The notes below the pieces were generated by a model. That model ran no database searches and had not been told where the DNA came from. It worked only from the letters and a program-made list of their open reading frames with translations. A program made the position numbers and the translations under genes. Below, one piece after another: positions 1 to 6,984 of a stretch of 22,311 bases of DNA. The first letter of the stretch is position 1; each line of letters starts with the position of its first letter. The stretch spans positions 1 to 22,311 of the forward strand of contig CAZMYZ010000013.1 of the NCBI GenBank assembly GCA_964570795.1. The letters run 5' to 3'. Origin of the DNA: Damh-18 sp964570795. Lineage in GTDB: Bacteria > Patescibacteriota > Minisyncoccia > Phycocordibacterales > UBA918.

Positions 1-358
1 TAACACCATTTGCAGTTTGCCATGCGGCTACTGCTGCTGCGGTAACAGAACCGAAGTAACCTGTTGAACCACCTGCGTTAGTAAAGTAGGTAGGTGTAAG
101 GTAGTCCTGAAGACACTTTACATCTGCACCCTCTGATCCAACAGTGAGTGCACGTGTGAACGTACATGCTGCTGAACTTGCTGCTGGAGCAGTACTACCC
201 TGAAGGGCAGCAATCTGCGCCATAAGCGCGTCAATTTGTGCTTGAAGTGCTGCTGCGTCTGCTGTTGCTGCCTTTGCAGGTGTAGCAAGCATAACGAGCA
301 TTGATGCTGCAACAAAAGCTACGAAAAGCTTTGATGCAACTGTGTTTGCAATGTTCAT
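1..358 (-). CDS. Secreted peptidoglycan-binding-like surface protein, N-terminal part (partial)
   Basis: The reading frame opens at ATG 356-358 and is still open at the left edge, so only about 119 residues are visible. Residues 1-29 form a signal peptide: a short N-terminus, a hydrophobic core (LFVAFVAASMLVMLA) and an AKA|A cleavage site. A short heptad-like Ala/Leu/Gln stretch (ALQAQIDALMAQIAALQG) follows. Then comes a domain starting CTFTRALTVGSEGADVKCLQ and continuing with a GYFGSVTAAAVAAWQ segment, which matches the pattern of the PG_binding_1 three-helix fold. Proteins of this build are common as abundant cell-surface proteins in Parcubacteria. The two Cys flanking the TRALTVG segment could form a disulphide. 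There is no Shine-Dalgarno; a TATAAA box lies 11 nt before the ATG. The C-terminal function cannot be seen. Confidence 0.8.
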   Translation of the reverse strand, partial: MNIANTVASKLFVAFVAASMLVMLATPAKAATADAAALQAQIDALMAQIAALQGSTAPAASSAACTFTRALTVGSEGADVKCLQDYLTPTYFTNAGGSTGYFGSVTAAAVAAWQTANGV

Positions 359-369
359 AAATAAAACTA

Positions 370-398
370 TTTATAAGTTTTTACTCTAATAATAAGAA
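370..398 (-). promoter_or_regulatory. Candidate near-leaderless promoter of the surface-protein gene
   Basis: On the minus strand a TATAAA box (370-375) lies 11 nt before the ATG. The hexamer 17 nt further up (TTCTTA, 393-398) is a poor -35 and sits inside a perfect palindrome. The spacing implies a leader of only a few nucleotides. Confidence 0.35.
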
Positions 399-410
399 TT
401 AATTCTTATT
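391..410. repeat. Perfect 20-bp palindrome upstream of the surface-protein gene
   Basis: AATAAGAATTAATTCTTATT is a perfect palindrome without a spacer, 33-52 bp upstream of the surface-protein ATG and overlapping the expected -35 position. A spacerless palindrome is a typical dimeric-repressor operator shape. No run of T follows at a terminator distance. The regulator is unknown; the winged-helix gene at 1082-1753 is a nearby candidate. Confidence 0.5.
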
Positions 411-1081
411 TGCGAACAACCCGTCGAAGGATTGCTCACGAATATCACTATTCCATAAATATGTTTTACAAAGCACGCTGTGCGCGGCTTCGTTGAGTCG
501 ACACTCACATACTGTATGGATTAGCTACGAAAAGAAGTGGGATATGCGGATTGGCTGTCATGACGGGAAAAGGAAATGCTGAAATTCAAGCATCAAAGAT
601 GCTTATTAATTTTATGTGCGTCTGCACATATTATGTAGTGAACATATAGTCCACATTTTCAAAGAACAAAATACCTCCACACCCATTTGCTTAAAAAAAA
701 GCGCGCTGGGTGCGTGTATAGATATAGTATACAGAATAAATCTGATACTACACCCCATTCTGCCTGTGGATACTGTGCATATCTATGCCGTGAGTACCTC
801 CAAAAGAATGTTGGGAAAGTGTACGTTTCGACTCTTACAAAGTCAATGAAGTACAGTGCCTCCCACTGCGTATTATGACGATTATGTACACCACATCTTA
901 CGGCTTTTATGCACTATATATGGTGGTGCGGACGAGTGCCGCGGGCTGGAATCGGGGACTCCCGATTCCAGCCCGCGGATGTCGTTTACACCCTCTTTAG
1001 TACACGCATCTTGTACTTGTCTTTCATTCTCGCTGTGTCTCTTAAATACATTTTCAGGGACACACTCTCGTTCGTACGCCA
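411..1081. other. Non-coding interval with hairpins, no supported gene
   Basis: About 670 bp between the starts/ends of two minus-strand genes. Short ORFs here have no family resemblance and no start signals. I found no tRNA, tmRNA, RNase P or SRP signature. Short perfect hairpins are present at 588-604 (AAGCATC, 3-nt loop) and 613-630 (TATGTGC, 4-nt loop), and a strong one at 939-978, listed separately. The size is unusual for this otherwise compact window, so an unrecognised small RNA is possible but not shown. Confidence 0.5.
939..978. repeat. Perfect 18-bp GC-rich inverted repeat, 4-nt loop
   Basis: Arm CCGCGGGCTGGAATCGGG (939-956), loop GACT (957-960) and exact reverse-complement arm (961-978). 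It lies 104 bp beyond the stop codon of the minus-strand winged-helix gene. Neither side has a T-run, so it is not a standard intrinsic terminator. It could be an RNA 3' barrier, a protein-binding site or a cruciform. Confidence 0.7.
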
Positions 1082-1753
1082 CTACACTAGTTTGTATTTA
1101 CTCCACCTTCTCTCTCCGTCACGAAGTATGAGATTGTCTTTTATCATCGTGATGAGTTCACGCTGGATTGTCTTTTCGCTACAGTCCGTAATACTCTCCG
1201 ATATGTCTTTAATAGTCGCCTCGCCTTTGTCTTTTATGATGTCTAAGATACGTTCACTTCGTGTGCGTCCTATAGGCTGGCTTATTGCCACCCCCTCGGG
1301 ACGGGTCTCGATACGCTTAGGCTCGCGTGCTTTCCTCCCCTTCTCCACTCCTTCTATACGGACCTCATCCACAATAAGAGGGTTTCTATCGGGCGAGTCT
1401 ATGTATTTACGCAGTGTGCGCTTTACGCTATCCAATTCATTAAGGAAGACCTCGAGGTACCCCTCGCGGAGAATGCGGGAGGCATGGGAGATGCGGAGAT
1501 TGCTCTCGAGGATAAGGAGGGCGTGCTGCACCTCCCTGGCATGCACATCGGCATAGGAGCGCGGGGAGCGGAGCGCAAGCAAAACGACATCGAGGAGCGT
1601 CTTTGCGGCTTCCTCGGTGTCGCGCACGATGGTGTCTTTTTGTCCTTCTTCGGTGTCTGCCCGTAGTATATAAAAGACTGCACAGACTATCTTTTCTGTC
1701 TTTTTGTAAATATATTTATAAAACTCAGCATCCTCTATTATTCTATCCTGCAT
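1082..1753 (-). CDS. Winged-helix (DeoR-like) DNA-binding protein
   Basis: A 223-residue protein. Residues 1-120 are mostly helical and charged with no motif I recognise. A basic, Pro/Arg-rich linker covers about 135-165. Residues 166-222 form a winged helix-turn-helix: RSERILDIIKDKGEATIKDI, a recognition-helix segment CSEKTIQRELITMIKDNLI, and a terminal wing RDGERRWSKYKL. This resembles the DeoR/HTH_DeoR type in which 'TIQREL' is the recognition helix. It is probably a transcription regulator; its ligand and targets are unknown. Small proteins with this C-terminal domain recur in Parcubacteria. The ATG (1751-1753) has no Shine-Dalgarno. An inverted repeat upstream (1784-1838) could be an autoregulatory site. 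The gene stands alone. Confidence 0.7.
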   Translation of the reverse strand: MQDRIIEDAEFYKYIYKKTEKIVCAVFYILRADTEEGQKDTIVRDTEEAAKTLLDVVLLALRSPRSYADVHAREVQHALLILESNLRISHASRILREGYLEVFLNELDSVKRTLRKYIDSPDRNPLIVDEVRIEGVEKGRKAREPKRIETRPEGVAISQPIGRTRSERILDIIKDKGEATIKDISESITDCSEKTIQRELITMIKDNLILRDGERRWSKYKLV

Positions 1754-1783
1754 ATCTGTCCGTGAGAGTGTCTCTTTACTCGC

Positions 1784-1838
1784 TATACTGTCGTATAGGT
1801 GACTTTAATAATGGGGGAACAAACTTAAGGACAGTATA
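1784..1838. promoter_or_regulatory. Spaced inverted repeat between the regulator gene and ftsK
   Basis: TATACTGTC (1784-1792) and GACAGTATA (1830-1838) are exact inverted 9-mers, 37 bp apart. The left copy is also half of a small hairpin CTATAC-TGTC-GTATAG (1783-1798). The position, 31-85 bp upstream of the regulator start codon, suits an operator, but no binding protein is known. Confidence 0.35.
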
Positions 1839-1962
1839 CGTCATTTTGCCCTTTATTGGAAGATGTGACTTTTATGGGGTTTTGTGTTGGAGTTTGTTTA
1901 TCATTGTCTCTGCTTTTTAAGTCTATGGTCGCACTATTTTGGGGAAAAGTGAGGTGAGGTGA

Positions 1963-1971
1963 TGTGATACT
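1963..1971 (+). promoter_or_regulatory. Candidate extended -10 promoter of ftsK
   Basis: TGTGATACT followed by an AT-rich run resembles the extended -10 (TG-n-TATACT) seen before recA and the 14476-16506 gene. No clear -35. It would give a leader of about 130 nt that contains the hairpin at 2011-2086. Confidence 0.35.
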
Positions 1972-2010
1972 ATATATGTATTAATTTTATTAATAGTAAC
2001 GGCGGGCTAC

Positions 2011-2086
2011 AGCGAGAATTGGAGCAGTGCGTCACGACAAAGCATTTTGAGAGCATGTCGTGACGGCCAAGATTCTCTAATTCGCT
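2011..2086 (+). promoter_or_regulatory. Long leader hairpin immediately upstream of ftsK
   Basis: The inner stem is a perfect 10-bp repeat, CGTCACGACA (2030-2039) and TGTCGTGACG (2056-2065), with a 16-nt loop. An outer stem pairs AGCGA-(GA bulge)-ATTGGAG (2011-2024) with CTCTAATTCGCT (2075-2086), including a G-T wobble. The structure ends 22 nt before the ftsK ATG. No T-run follows. It may be a structured 5' leader; it does not fold as a tRNA (no T-loop). Confidence 0.5.
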
Positions 2087-2108
2087 TTGCTCATAACAGA
2101 ATCTAGGC

Positions 2109-4292
2109 ATGGCAGCACCATCACGAAGACGAAAGACACGGGTAGTCACTCCCCCACCGCAGACGAGTTCATTTTTTGGTGATCTCTCACCCCACACAAA
2201 GCAGGCTATTGGTGCGCTCTTCTGTTTTGTGCTCGCTATTATCTTTGCGATTGCGCCTTTTGGTATTGCGGGTGTTGCCGGTGACTACATATACAAAGGT
2301 CTCGACTACACCTTTGGCTATGGCTTTATCTTTGCGCCTATCATCTGTCTCCTCTTTATGTATGTCTTTCTCGTACCGCGGGACGACAATCACATTAGTG
2401 GCTCAAAAATAATCGGTATCATCATCACCTTCCTTGGGCTCCTCGGCCTCCTCCAACTTGGATTCACGCACGGCGGGCTCCTTGGGAAGGCAGTGCACTA
2501 TCCGCTCTACTCACTCTTTGGTGGGATTGTGACGGGGGTGGTACTCTTTGCCTTTTTCCTCGTGGGAGTCTTCCTTACCTTTGATACCAATATCATCCAC
2601 CTCTTTAAGCGTGAGGAGGAAGAAGAGGAAGACCTTATGGATGTGAACCCTACCGTGACGGGTGGCCCGGCGCCTTTGGCGCCGGGGGAAGTACCTCCAC
2701 CAGAAGAAGAGCATGCTGAGGGAGAGCCCGAGAAAAAACTCTCAATCACTGACCGTGTCTTCAAAAAACAAACTGCGGACTTTATGGTGTCGAGCTTTAA
2801 GGGTACGTATGCTCCTCCCCCACTCTCGCTTCTCAATAAGGACAAGGGGCGTGCTGATGTGGGTGATGTGCGTGCCAACTCTATTACTATCAAGCGCACC
2901 TTGAAGAAATTTAATATCGACGTGGAGATGGATGCAGTGACTATTGGCTCCACGGTGACTCAGTACGCTATTAAGCCTGCTGAAGGAGTGAAACTTGAAA
3001 AGATTGTGAGTCTCCAAAACAACCTCGCCTACGCACTCGCTGCGGATTCTATCCGTGTGGAGGCACCTATCCCTGGAAAGTCACTTGTGGGTATTGAAGT
3101 GCCAAACAAGACACGCCAGACCATCGGCCTCGCTACCCTCTTTAACTCTCCCGAATACACCGACTCACCAAAGCCGCTCCTTACCGTACTCGGAAAGAAT
3201 ATTGCCAATGATGCACAGTTTGCTGATGTAGCGCGTATGCCGCACGGACTCATTGCGGGTACCACCGGTGCCGGAAAGTCGGTGGCGATTCACAACATCA
3301 TCATTTCCCTTCTCTTCCGCAATTCACCCGACCAACTTCGCTTCATCATGGTGGATCCAAAACTGGTGGAGCTCACCCTCTATAATGGTATTCCGCACCT
3401 CCTCACTCCCGTGATTACCGATGCAAAGAAAGTGATTATTGCGCTCAAGTGGTGTATCAAGGAAATGGATAGACGTCTCGAGATACTTCGTGAGCACAAA
3501 GTACAGAACATCAGTTCCTACCACGAAAAGATATATCGCCCTGCAAAGCAAAAATTTGAAGAGCATGGCTCGCCTGAGGAAGAAGAAGCAACTCTTCCTG
3601 AGCCACTCCCCTATATTGTGATTGTCATCGACGAACTCGCCGACCTTATGAGCGCATATCCAAAGGAACTTGAGGCATGTATTGTGCGTCTTGCACAAAA
3701 GAGCCGCGCTATTGGTATTCACCTCCTCCTCGCTACACAGCGTCCTGAGGTGAAGGTTATTACCGGTCTCATTAAGGCCAATATGCCTACCCGTATTGCG
3801 CTCAAGGTGAACTCAATGATTGACTCACGTACTATTCTCGATCAGCCCGGTGCAGAAAAACTCCTCGGCAAGGGTGACATGCTCTTCCTCTCTACCGAAA
3901 GTCCAAAGCCTATCCGCCTCCAATCTGCCTTTGTGACTGAAGATGAGGTGAAGAAGGTGGTGAACTATCTCCGTGACCAAGATTCTGCACAAAACCTCGA
4001 CACCATTAATCTCGACCCGAGCGGCGACAAAAGTGACCCCAATGCCATCTTTGCATCAAGTGTCGGCGATGATGAGGATGAAGATGATGAACTCTATGAA
4101 GAGGCGCGCGTTATTGCGCTTGAAGCAGGCAAGATTTCTACTTCATTCCTCCAGCGCAAACTGCGCATCGGCTATGGACGTGCGGCGCGTCTCGTCGATA
4201 TCCTTGAGGAGCGCGGGATTGTGGGCCCTGCAGACGGCTCGAAGCCACGCCAGGTGATTGCGGAACGCCCATCCTCAGACAACGAACTCTAA
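2109..4292 (+). CDS. ftsK: DNA translocase FtsK/SpoIIIE
   Basis: A 727-residue protein that pumps chromosomal DNA through the division septum as a hexameric ATPase. The N-terminus (about 30-160) has roughly four membrane segments, as usual for FtsK. A short acidic and Pro/Ala-rich linker (165-210) follows. The alpha/beta motor domain carries Walker A GTTGAGKS at 384-391 and Walker B IVIVIDELADLM near 504-515, with the LLATQRPEVKVITGLIKANM segment (539-559). The C-terminal gamma winged helix is recognisable (about 660-715: LQRKLRIGYGRAARLVDILE), so KOPS-type DNA steering is plausible. The linker is far shorter than in E. coli. A perfect GC hairpin lies in the linker coding region (2666-2686). 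The start ATG has no Shine-Dalgarno. The next gene follows after 3 nt. Confidence 0.95.
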   Translation: MAAPSRRRKTRVVTPPPQTSSFFGDLSPHTKQAIGALFCFVLAIIFAIAPFGIAGVAGDYIYKGLDYTFGYGFIFAPIICLLFMYVFLVPRDDNHISGSKIIGIIITFLGLLGLLQLGFTHGGLLGKAVHYPLYSLFGGIVTGVVLFAFFLVGVFLTFDTNIIHLFKREEEEEEDLMDVNPTVTGGPAPLAPGEVPPPEEEHAEGEPEKKLSITDRVFKKQTADFMVSSFKGTYAPPPLSLLNKDKGRADVGDVRANSITIKRTLKKFNIDVEMDAVTIGSTVTQYAIKPAEGVKLEKIVSLQNNLAYALAADSIRVEAPIPGKSLVGIEVPNKTRQTIGLATLFNSPEYTDSPKPLLTVLGKNIANDAQFADVARMPHGLIAGTTGAGKSVAIHNIIISLLFRNSPDQLRFIMVDPKLVELTLYNGIPHLLTPVITDAKKVIIALKWCIKEMDRRLEILREHKVQNISSYHEKIYRPAKQKFEEHGSPEEEEATLPEPLPYIVIVIDELADLMSAYPKELEACIVRLAQKSRAIGIHLLLATQRPEVKVITGLIKANMPTRIALKVNSMIDSRTILDQPGAEKLLGKGDMLFLSTESPKPIRLQSAFVTEDEVKKVVNYLRDQDSAQNLDTINLDPSGDKSDPNAIFASSVGDDEDEDDELYEEARVIALEAGKISTSFLQRKLRIGYGRAARLVDILEERGIVGPADGSKPRQVIAERPSSDNEL
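2666..2686. repeat. Perfect 9-bp GC hairpin inside the ftsK linker
   Basis: CCCGGCGCC-TTT-GGCGCCGGG, a perfect stem with a triloop, encodes the Gly/Pro/Ala piece (GGPAPLAPGE) of the FtsK linker. Its shape matches a second coding hairpin in ileS (17191-17211) and the tips of the intergenic terminators. Confidence 0.6.
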
Positions 4293-4295
4293 TCC

Positions 4296-4664
4296 ATGCA
4301 TTGCATAAACACCCATTCCCTTACCCTTGGCAAAATACTCCGCATCACGGGTGTACTCCTTCTCGCTGCCCTACTCATCTGGTACGTGCACTTTCAGGCA
4401 CGCAATTTCCTTGCTGGACCCTCTATTGCTCTCGATGACACCCATGGTGTACTCCATCATGAGCGTAGTATCACCCTCACGGGCACTGCACACAATATCG
4501 TGCGCCTCACCCTCAACGGACGGGAGATACACACTAATGAAGCAGGTGCCTTCACTGAGACACTCGTGCTCGAAAATGGCTATACGATAATGACTCTCGA
4601 AGCACAGGACCGCTTTGGGAGGACCACAACGCATACGGAGGAGTATGTGTATGTGGCGGGATAG
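4296..4664 (+). CDS. Small membrane-anchored protein with an Ig-like extracellular domain
   Basis: A 122-residue protein. Residues 13-32 (ILRITGVLLLAALLIWYVHF) form one membrane anchor. The rest is a single beta-rich domain (about 42-120) with the pattern HHERSITLTGTAHNIVRLTLNG, then a Gly-containing strand, AFTETLVLENGYTIMTLEAQD and a terminal RTTTHTEEYVYV. This resembles the glucodextranase-B/bacterial Ig-like fold of short CPR surface proteins. It starts 3 nt after the ftsK stop, so it is almost certainly co-transcribed with ftsK. Function unknown; a role in the envelope or at the septum is only inferred from location and topology. Confidence 0.7.
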   Translation: MHCINTHSLTLGKILRITGVLLLAALLIWYVHFQARNFLAGPSIALDDTHGVLHHERSITLTGTAHNIVRLTLNGREIHTNEAGAFTETLVLENGYTIMTLEAQDRFGRTTTHTEEYVYVAG

Positions 4665-4697
4665 ATAGATACAGGCATTTTGTGCTCACGGGGAAGG

Positions 4698-4728
4698 TTG
4701 TGATTTAGGGGATTTTGTGCGGTATACT
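4698..4728 (+). promoter_or_regulatory. recA promoter
   Basis: Extended -10 TGTGCGGTATACT (TATACT at 4723-4728) with a possible -35 TTGTGA at 4698-4703 (spacer 19). The element TGTGCGGTATA also occurs upstream of rpsF on the other strand, supporting a shared housekeeping promoter type. The predicted leader is about 32 nt. I see no convincing LexA box. Confidence 0.5.
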
Positions 4729-4766
4729 ATATGCACATTTATAAGACTGAATAATTATTTTATACA

Positions 4767-5897
4767 GTGGTAGCAAAGAAAAAAGCGGCGCCCGCAAAGG
4801 CGAAAGTAACGAAGTCTCCCCTTGAGGCAGGAGAGCGACGCGGACTGGATGATATTGCAGAGACACTCAGAAGTATCAAAACAAAATTTGGTGATGATTC
4901 CATCATGACCCTAAGTAGTACCCACAAGGTAGACGTGGACGCTATTTCTTCAGGTTCTATTGGGCTCGATGAAGCACTCGGTATTGGTGGATACCCTCGG
5001 GGACGTATTATTGAAATCTTTGGCCCAGAATCATCAGGCAAGACCACCCTTTCCCTTCATGCAGTAGCAGAGGCACAAAAACTCGGTGGTATTTGTGCAT
5101 TCATCGATGCAGAGCATGCAATGGATCCACAGTACGCGCAAAACCTCGGGGTGAAACTCGATGAACTCCTTATCTCACAGCCAGACACCGGCGAGCAAGC
5201 ACTTGAAATCGTCGAGTCCCTCGTACGCTCGGGTAAAATAGATGTTATTGTCATCGACTCCGTAGCAGCACTTACGCCAAAAGATGAAATCGAGGGTGAG
5301 ATGGGTGCACACCATGTGGGCAAGCAAGCGCGCCTTATGAGCCAAGCACTCCGCAAACTCACCAGTATTGTGGCAAAGAGCAACACCGTGGTTATCTTCA
5401 TCAACCAAATCCGCATGCAGATTGGGGTGATGTTTGGTAATCCTGAGACCACTCCGGGTGGAAAGGCACTTAAGTTTTATACTTCGGTTCGTCTCGACAT
5501 TCGCCGTATCGCGCAGATTAAGAAGGGTGAGGAGGTGGTGGGCGGACGTCACCGTGTGAAGGTGGTAAAGAACAAGGTGGCCGCACCATTTAAAGCGACT
5601 GAATTTGATCTTATATACAATGAGGGTATCAGCCGCGAAGGTGAACTCCTTGCCCTCGGTGAGAAATATGGATTCATCAAGAAGTCTGGCGCTTCGTACT
5701 CATACCTCCCCCCTGGAGGAGATGCGAGTGCTGAAGTGAAACTCGGCCGTGGCTACGATGCGACACGCACTGCACTCCGTGGCGACAAGAAACTTATGAA
5801 TGAACTTTTGAAACATATTCAGAAGGCACTCAAGAGTGATACTGCTCCGGTGAAGGTGCAGAAAGGCACTTCTGATGAGGAGGTGGGGGCGGAGTAA
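4767..5897 (+). CDS. recA: Recombinase RecA
   Basis: A 376-residue RecA, the ATP-dependent strand-exchange protein of homologous recombination. The N-terminus has a Lys/Ala-rich extension (1-18). Walker A is GPESSGKT at 86-93; Walker B lies at about 158-164 (IDVIVIDSVAAL segment). Loop L1 region GEMGAHHVGKQARLMSQALR (177-196), loop L2 segment NQIRMQIGVMFGNPETTPGG (213-232), and VRLDIRR (241-247) all match the family. The C-terminal domain is present, with an acidic tail. It starts at GTG: upstream in-frame ATG is absent and the first internal ATG is at residue 47, past conserved sequence. No Shine-Dalgarno is visible. It is followed by a strong terminator at 5906-5950, which closes this plus-strand block. 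Confidence 0.97.
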   Translation: MVAKKKAAPAKAKVTKSPLEAGERRGLDDIAETLRSIKTKFGDDSIMTLSSTHKVDVDAISSGSIGLDEALGIGGYPRGRIIEIFGPESSGKTTLSLHAVAEAQKLGGICAFIDAEHAMDPQYAQNLGVKLDELLISQPDTGEQALEIVESLVRSGKIDVIVIDSVAALTPKDEIEGEMGAHHVGKQARLMSQALRKLTSIVAKSNTVVIFINQIRMQIGVMFGNPETTPGGKALKFYTSVRLDIRRIAQIKKGEEVVGGRHRVKVVKNKVAAPFKATEFDLIYNEGISREGELLALGEKYGFIKKSGASYSYLPPGGDASAEVKLGRGYDATRTALRGDKKLMNELLKHIQKALKSDTAPVKVQKGTSDEEVGAE

Positions 5898-5905
5898 GAC
5901 AAATA

Positions 5906-5950
5906 GAAACACAAAACCCGCGCGCCGTAGGCGCGCGGGTTTTGTGTTTC
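5906..5950. terminator. Strong bidirectional terminator after recA
   Basis: Perfect 21-bp arms (5906-5926 and 5930-5950) around loop GTA, with GC-rich core CCCGCGCGCC and flanking A/T-rich ends (ACAAAA / TTTTGTGT). It sits 8 nt after the recA stop and 7 nt from the stop of the convergent gene, so it serves both. Confidence 0.9.
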
Positions 5951-5957
5951 TCCTTCC

Positions 5958-6278
5958 CTACACTCGGGCGAAGGCGTAGGTGCTTTCGTGGCGTGGAGTG
6001 AGTGTAAAGCGGAGTGAAAGTGAAAGAAAGACAAAGATACCAATGAGGAGAAGAGTCCACACCTCTGTGGTGCGTACCGCATTGTATACAAACGTACCCA
6101 CATTACTCATCTCAATCTGTGAGAAGTTGTTCAAGACATTCCCGAGAGACACAAAACGAGTGAGGGCAATCATGATGCCGAGCATCACAAATCCCTGCCA
6201 AAGCCCAGGAATGGTGGCGAGACGGATTGCGTATGCGTAGTAGATACCGCGCATTATCTTTTTTTGTAGTGTTTTCAT
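5958..6278 (-). CDS. Small two-TM membrane protein downstream of the sigma factor
   Basis: A 106-residue protein with two likely membrane segments, about 24-44 (IPGLWQGFVMLGIMIALTRF) and 72-92 (EVWTLLLIGIFVFLSLSLRF), and a short central loop. No recognised domain. It lies 63 nt downstream of the sigma-factor gene on the same strand, with no terminator between them, and shares the recA terminator. By position it could be a sigma-factor partner (anti-sigma-like), but it has no zinc-binding or other anti-sigma motif and its cytosolic portions are very short, so this is only a possibility. Confidence 0.6.
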   Translation of the reverse strand: MKTLQKKIMRGIYYAYAIRLATIPGLWQGFVMLGIMIALTRFVSLGNVLNNFSQIEMSNVGTFVYNAVRTTEVWTLLLIGIFVFLSLSLRFTLTPRHESTYAFARV

Positions 6279-6341
6279 AATACTAATTGATTATTGTAGG
6301 TGTTTTGTATAACTTGTGATTGTATAAAAAGGTTTCTTGGA

Positions 6342-6923
6342 TTAGAGCAACGGGACACCTTCTGCCTCTTTGCGAAACTCGGCTTTAGCGCGGTGAATGC
6401 GGGCTTTCACGGCACCTACAGTCTCCCCTGTCTCCTCAGCAATATCTTTGTGCGACCAGTGCTCGAGGTAGTGGAGGCGAAGGACGCGCGCGAAGTGTCC
6501 TGGCATTTTTGCAAGAACTCGCTCAATAGCATCAGCATCTTGATTGAAAGCACTATGCTCTTTCATCTCTCCCATCAACTCCATGTACTCGGGATCGAGA
6601 AGGAGCGTACGCTTCCCCTCCTTCACACACTTCTGATACCGTGTGAGTGCGGTGTTCACGAGAATAGTATATGCCCATGAAGAAAACTTTGCACCTTCAC
6701 GAATCTCGAAGCGGTGCGCGTTCATATATATCTTTGTAAATGCATCCTGTACTACCTCTTCGGCATCCTGCTCATTGAAAATAATGGTCTTTGTTTTGCG
6801 TAAAAAAGCAGTTTGATATCGCTCGAGAATTGCAGTAAAAAGCCAGGGTTCTGCTTGGACGCGTGCAAGAATAGTCTCATCGGGGAGTAACTTCACACTC
6901 TCTGTAGTTGAAAGGCCAAACAT
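6342..6923 (-). CDS. ECF-type RNA polymerase sigma factor
   Basis: A 193-residue sigma-70-family protein with only regions 2 and 4. Region 2 (about 30-100) includes the -10 recognition part EQDAEEVVQDAFTKIYMNA and FSSWAYTILVNTALTRYQK. Region 4 (about 131-182) has AKMPGHFARVLRLHYLEHWS followed by the helix-turn-helix HKDIAEETGETVGAVKARIH, the usual -35 reader. Length and lack of regions 1.1/3 fit the ECF class. Its likely role is to direct polymerase to a stress or envelope regulon; targets are unknown. It is divergent from efp, with about 60 bp between start codons. No Shine-Dalgarno. A small membrane protein follows on the same strand. Confidence 0.9.
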   Translation of the reverse strand: MFGLSTTESVKLLPDETILARVQAEPWLFTAILERYQTAFLRKTKTIIFNEQDAEEVVQDAFTKIYMNAHRFEIREGAKFSSWAYTILVNTALTRYQKCVKEGKRTLLLDPEYMELMGEMKEHSAFNQDADAIERVLAKMPGHFARVLRLHYLEHWSHKDIAEETGETVGAVKARIHRAKAEFRKEAEGVPLL

Positions 6924-6984
6924 ATACTGGTACTATGCACCCACTAAGGTTAATAATTATTACGTATCATACACTAAAAAAGTT

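Noticed and set aside
118..315. Gln-rich open frame on the minus strand
   Set aside because: It is an out-of-frame reading of the secreted protein gene that starts at 358, whose correct frame shows a signal peptide and a peptidoglycan-binding-like domain.
616..849. Open frame of 77 codons on the plus strand in the left non-coding interval
   Set aside because: No start signal, no family-like pattern and no neighbour in the same direction; length is within chance for this base composition.
909..1556. Open frame of 215 codons on the plus strand opposite the winged-helix gene
   Set aside because: It is antisense to the 1082-1753 gene, has no domain pattern and its sequence is low-quality Ser/Arg-rich; the minus-strand frame carries a clear winged helix.
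2001..2108. tRNA-like fold before ftsK (GAATTGGAG resembles a D-loop)
   Set aside because: No T-loop (TTCRA), no paired 7-bp acceptor stem and no anticodon arm of the right size.
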